Source: Alphaproteobacteria bacterium | GTDB taxonomy: Bacteria > Pseudomonadota > Alphaproteobacteria > Rickettsiales > JAFLCR01 | Reading direction: 5' to 3' | DNA: 15,703 nucleotides | Assembly (NCBI GenBank): GCA_017302755.1 | Contig: JAFLCR010000024.1 | Coordinates: 1-15,703, forward strand | Part shown: piece by piece, positions 14,103 through 15,703 of the stretch | Layout of the letters: every line of letters starts with the position of its first letter | Numbering within the stretch: position 1 is the stretch's first letter | The notes under the pieces: model-generated | What the model was told of the DNA's origin: nothing | The model's input: only the letters and a program-made list of their open reading frames with translations | Database searches by the model: none | Translations under genes and position numbers: made by a program

Positions 14103-14432
14103 ATGTCCCTCGCCGAAAAAAAATGCGTCGCCTGCGAAGGCGGCGTCAAAGCCCTCACCGAAGCGGAAGCGAAAGCGCATCTGAAAGACGTTCCCGGTTG
14201 GGAGCTCAAGGATAACGCCACCTGGCTGTTCCGCCGCTTCCAGTTCAAGAACTTCACATCGGCGCTCGCTTTCGTGAACCAGGCGGGCGACATCGCCGAA
14301 GCCGAAGGCCACCATCCGGACATCACCTTCGGATGGGGCTATGCCGAATTCCGCATCCAGACGCATTCCGTCGGCGGCCTGCACGAAAACGATTTTATTC
14401 TGGCGGCAAAGATTTCCATTAATTATCAATAG
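14103..14432 (+). CDS. phhB: Pterin-4a-carbinolamine dehydratase
   Basis: Dehydrates 4a-hydroxytetrahydrobiopterin, recycling the pterin cofactor of aromatic amino acid hydroxylases. It is 109 residues, the normal size. The active-site pattern is AEAEGHHPDITFGWGYAEFR, giving H70, H71 and P72; then THSVGGLHENDF with H88 and D97. The N-terminal KKCVACEGG is common in bacterial members. The start 2 bp after the hemC stop implies cotranscription. No phenylalanine hydroxylase gene lies in the window, so its partner here is unknown. The reading ends 6 bp before the inverted repeat element. Confidence 0.95.
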   Translation: MSLAEKKCVACEGGVKALTEAEAKAHLKDVPGWELKDNATWLFRRFQFKNFTSALAFVNQAGDIAEAEGHHPDITFGWGYAEFRIQTHSVGGLHENDFILAAKISINYQ

Positions 14433-14438
14433 ATAACC

Positions 14439-14509
14439 GTCATTCCCGCGAAGGCGGGAATCCATAACCACCGTCAGAGAGTATGGATTCCCGCCTTCGC
14501 GGGAATGAC
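14439..14509. repeat. Perfect 28-bp inverted repeat (REP/MITE-like element)
   Basis: Arms at 14439-14466 and 14482-14509 are exact reverse complements (28 of 28) around a 15-nt loop. Each arm also contains its own 8-bp hairpin, ATTCCCGC and GCGGGAAT around GAAG, so both a long cruciform and two small hairpins are possible. The arm sequence is the well-known alphaproteobacterial dispersed repeat type whose reading gives MDSRLRGNDG. No target-site duplication is evident. In RNA it would fold strongly in either direction and probably stops or attenuates transcription between phhB and miaB, though there is no T tract. Confidence 0.92.
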
Positions 14510-14557
14510 ATCTGGCATTTTATCTGTTTGCCGCTGGCGGCTGCCTACCAGATGTGG

Positions 14558-14563
14558 TAATAT
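14558..14563 (+). promoter_or_regulatory. Possible extended -10 for miaB
   Basis: TGG-TAATAT (TG at 14555-14556) fits an extended -10. No -35 is visible. The predicted start of transcription, near 14570, would leave almost no leader before the Shine-Dalgarno at 14571-14576, so this is weak. Confidence 0.25.
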
Positions 14564-14570
14564 AAGCTTA

Positions 14571-14576
14571 AAGGAG
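14571..14576 (+). promoter_or_regulatory. Ribosome binding site of miaB, awkward spacing to the ATG
   Basis: AAGGAG lies 1 nt before the ATG at 14578 (too close), 4 nt before a CTG and 10 nt before the TTG at 14587. The spacing argues for initiation at the TTG, with the ATG as alternative. Confidence 0.5.
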
Positions 14577-14577
14577 C

Positions 14578-15703
14578 ATGCTGCGTTTGACTAAAAAACT
14601 GCATATCAAAACCTACGGCTGCCAGATGAACGTCTACGATTCCGCACGCATGGCGGACGTGATGGCCCCGCTGGGATACAAAACCACCGATAGCGCAGAC
14701 GACGCAGACCTCATCATCCTCAACACCTGCCACATCCGCGAGAAGGCCTCTGAGAAGGTCTACTCCGAACTCGGCCGCATCCGCGTCGCCAAGAAGGTGC
14801 GCGAGGACAGCAACAACCCCATCCTCATCGCCGTCGCCGGCTGCGTCGCCCAGGCCGAAGGCGAGGAAATCATGAAGCGCACTCCGTTCGTAGATATCGT
14901 GGTGGGCCCGCAGAGCTACCATGAATTGCCCGAACTCGTCGCCAAGGCCACCCGCAAGGCGGGCGGCGTGGTGGCGCTCGACTTCCCCGCCGTTTCCAAA
15001 TTCGACCACCTGCCCGAACCCTCCGCGCCCGCCAGCGGCAGCGCGTTCCTTTCGGTGCAGGAAGGCTGCGATAAATTCTGCACCTTTTGCGTGGTGCCCT
15101 ATACGCGCGGCGCCGAATATTCGCGGCCCGTCGCCGACATCGTACGCGAAGCCGAATCGCTCGTGAAGCGCGGCGTGGTGGAGATCACCCTGCTCGGCCA
15201 GAACGTCAACGCCTATCACGGCGAGGGGGAGGACGGCACGCTGGCCAAACTCATCCGCCGCCTGGCGAAGATTCCGGGCTTGAAGCGCATCCGCTACACC
15301 ACCTCCCACCCGCGCGATATGGACGCCGACATCATCGCCGCCCACGGCGAAGTGGAACAGCTCATGCCTTACCTGCACCTGCCCGTGCAGTCCGGTTCCG
15401 ACCGCATCCTCAAGGCCATGAACCGCAAGCACACGGCGAAGGAATATCTCGCCATCATCGAAAATCTCCGCGCCGCCCGGCCGGATCTCGCGCTTTCGTC
15501 AGATTTCATCGTCGGCTTCCCCGGCGAGACGGAGGAGGATTTCCAGGCCACGCTCGGCCTGGTGAAACAGGTCGGCTTCGCCAGCGCGTTTTCCTTCATG
15601 TACAGCCCCCGCCCCGGCACCCCCGCCGAAGGCTACGGCAACCAGATCGACGAGGAGGTGAAGGCCGAACGCCTCCACCGCCTCCAGACGCTGCTTTCCG
15701 AGA
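14578..15703 (+). CDS. miaB: tRNA-2-methylthio-N6-dimethylallyladenosine synthase, partial
   Basis: Radical SAM methylthiotransferase that adds the 2-methylthio group to i6A37 in tRNAs reading UNN codons. The frame is open for 375 codons to the window end; the C-terminal TRAM RNA-binding domain lies beyond. The N-terminal UPF0004 domain shows cluster cysteines C15 (IKTYGCQMN), C51 (LNTCHIREKA) and C89 (VAGCVAQAEG). The radical SAM motif is QEGCDKFCTFC with C164, C168 and C171, followed by VVPYTRGAEYSRP. LGQNVNAY, RYTTSHPRD, LHLPVQSGSDRILKAMNRKHT and SSDFIVGFPGETEEDF are further family segments. The start may be the ATG at 14578 or the TTG at 14587. The inverted repeat upstream separates it from phhB. 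Confidence 0.95.
   Translation, partial: MLRLTKKLHIKTYGCQMNVYDSARMADVMAPLGYKTTDSADDADLIILNTCHIREKASEKVYSELGRIRVAKKVREDSNNPILIAVAGCVAQAEGEEIMKRTPFVDIVVGPQSYHELPELVAKATRKAGGVVALDFPAVSKFDHLPEPSAPASGSAFLSVQEGCDKFCTFCVVPYTRGAEYSRPVADIVREAESLVKRGVVEITLLGQNVNAYHGEGEDGTLAKLIRRLAKIPGLKRIRYTTSHPRDMDADIIAAHGEVEQLMPYLHLPVQSGSDRILKAMNRKHTAKEYLAIIENLRAARPDLALSSDFIVGFPGETEEDFQATLGLVKQVGFASAFSFMYSPRPGTPAEGYGNQIDEEVKAERLHRLQTLLSE

Noticed and set aside
13176..14471. 431-codon open frame antisense to hemC and phhB
   Set aside because: It lies opposite two secure genes, and its N-terminus (MVMDSRLRGNDG) is just translation of the inverted repeat arm.
14545..15432. 295-codon frame antisense to miaB
   Set aside because: It covers the radical SAM region of a clear miaB gene and has no ribosome binding site or homology.

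Overview
The window is a compact, GC-rich (roughly 60% by eye) bacterial chromosome segment. Protein families and codon use point to an alphaproteobacterium; I cannot name a genus. Almost every base is coding, many neighbours overlap by 4 bp, and there is no tRNA, rRNA, CRISPR array, transposase or phage gene. The one obvious repeat is a perfect 28-bp inverted repeat upstream of miaB.

Region 1 (1-6668) is a biotin locus around a divergent promoter region at about 3846-3913. Leftward run bioF, bioC and bioD, which overlap by 4 bp each, followed closely by an RDD-family membrane protein gene and trpS (cut by the window edge). Rightward run bioB, a 58-codon single-membrane-span protein gene, a rho-independent terminator and bioA. 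BioC makes malonyl-ACP methyl ester, which is elongated by fatty acid synthesis to pimeloyl-ACP methyl ester. After demethylation (the esterase is not in this window), BioF, BioA, BioD and BioB finish the ring. A good palindrome with the look of an operator lies between bioF and bioB.

Region 2 (6665-7921) holds an unrecognised 150-aa protein gene on the minus strand and a divergent LOG-family (nucleoside monophosphate phosphoribohydrolase) gene. They are separated by 249 bp, the longest clear gap, which holds AT-rich repeats and a 28-codon ORF overlapping the LOG start.

Region 3 (7930-11014, minus strand) reads malonyl-CoA decarboxylase, a small exported four-cysteine protein, a thioredoxin-like [2Fe-2S] ferredoxin and an AT-rich unknown protein. 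The last three overlap at ATGA junctions. The AT-rich gene is compositionally foreign to everything around it.

Region 4 (11129-15703) holds a DUF421/YetF membrane protein gene, a convergent bifunctional NAD(P)H-hydrate repair gene, and the rightward genes hemC (tetrapyrrole synthesis), phhB (pterin-4a-carbinolamine dehydratase), the inverted repeat element and miaB (tRNA methylthiotransferase, cut by the window end).

Most of this is core metabolism. The parts that deserve a second look are the small ORFs, the AT-rich gene, the inverted repeat, the palindrome in the biotin promoter region and the long non-canonical leader before bioA. I see no convincing evidence of a wholly new multi-gene system.
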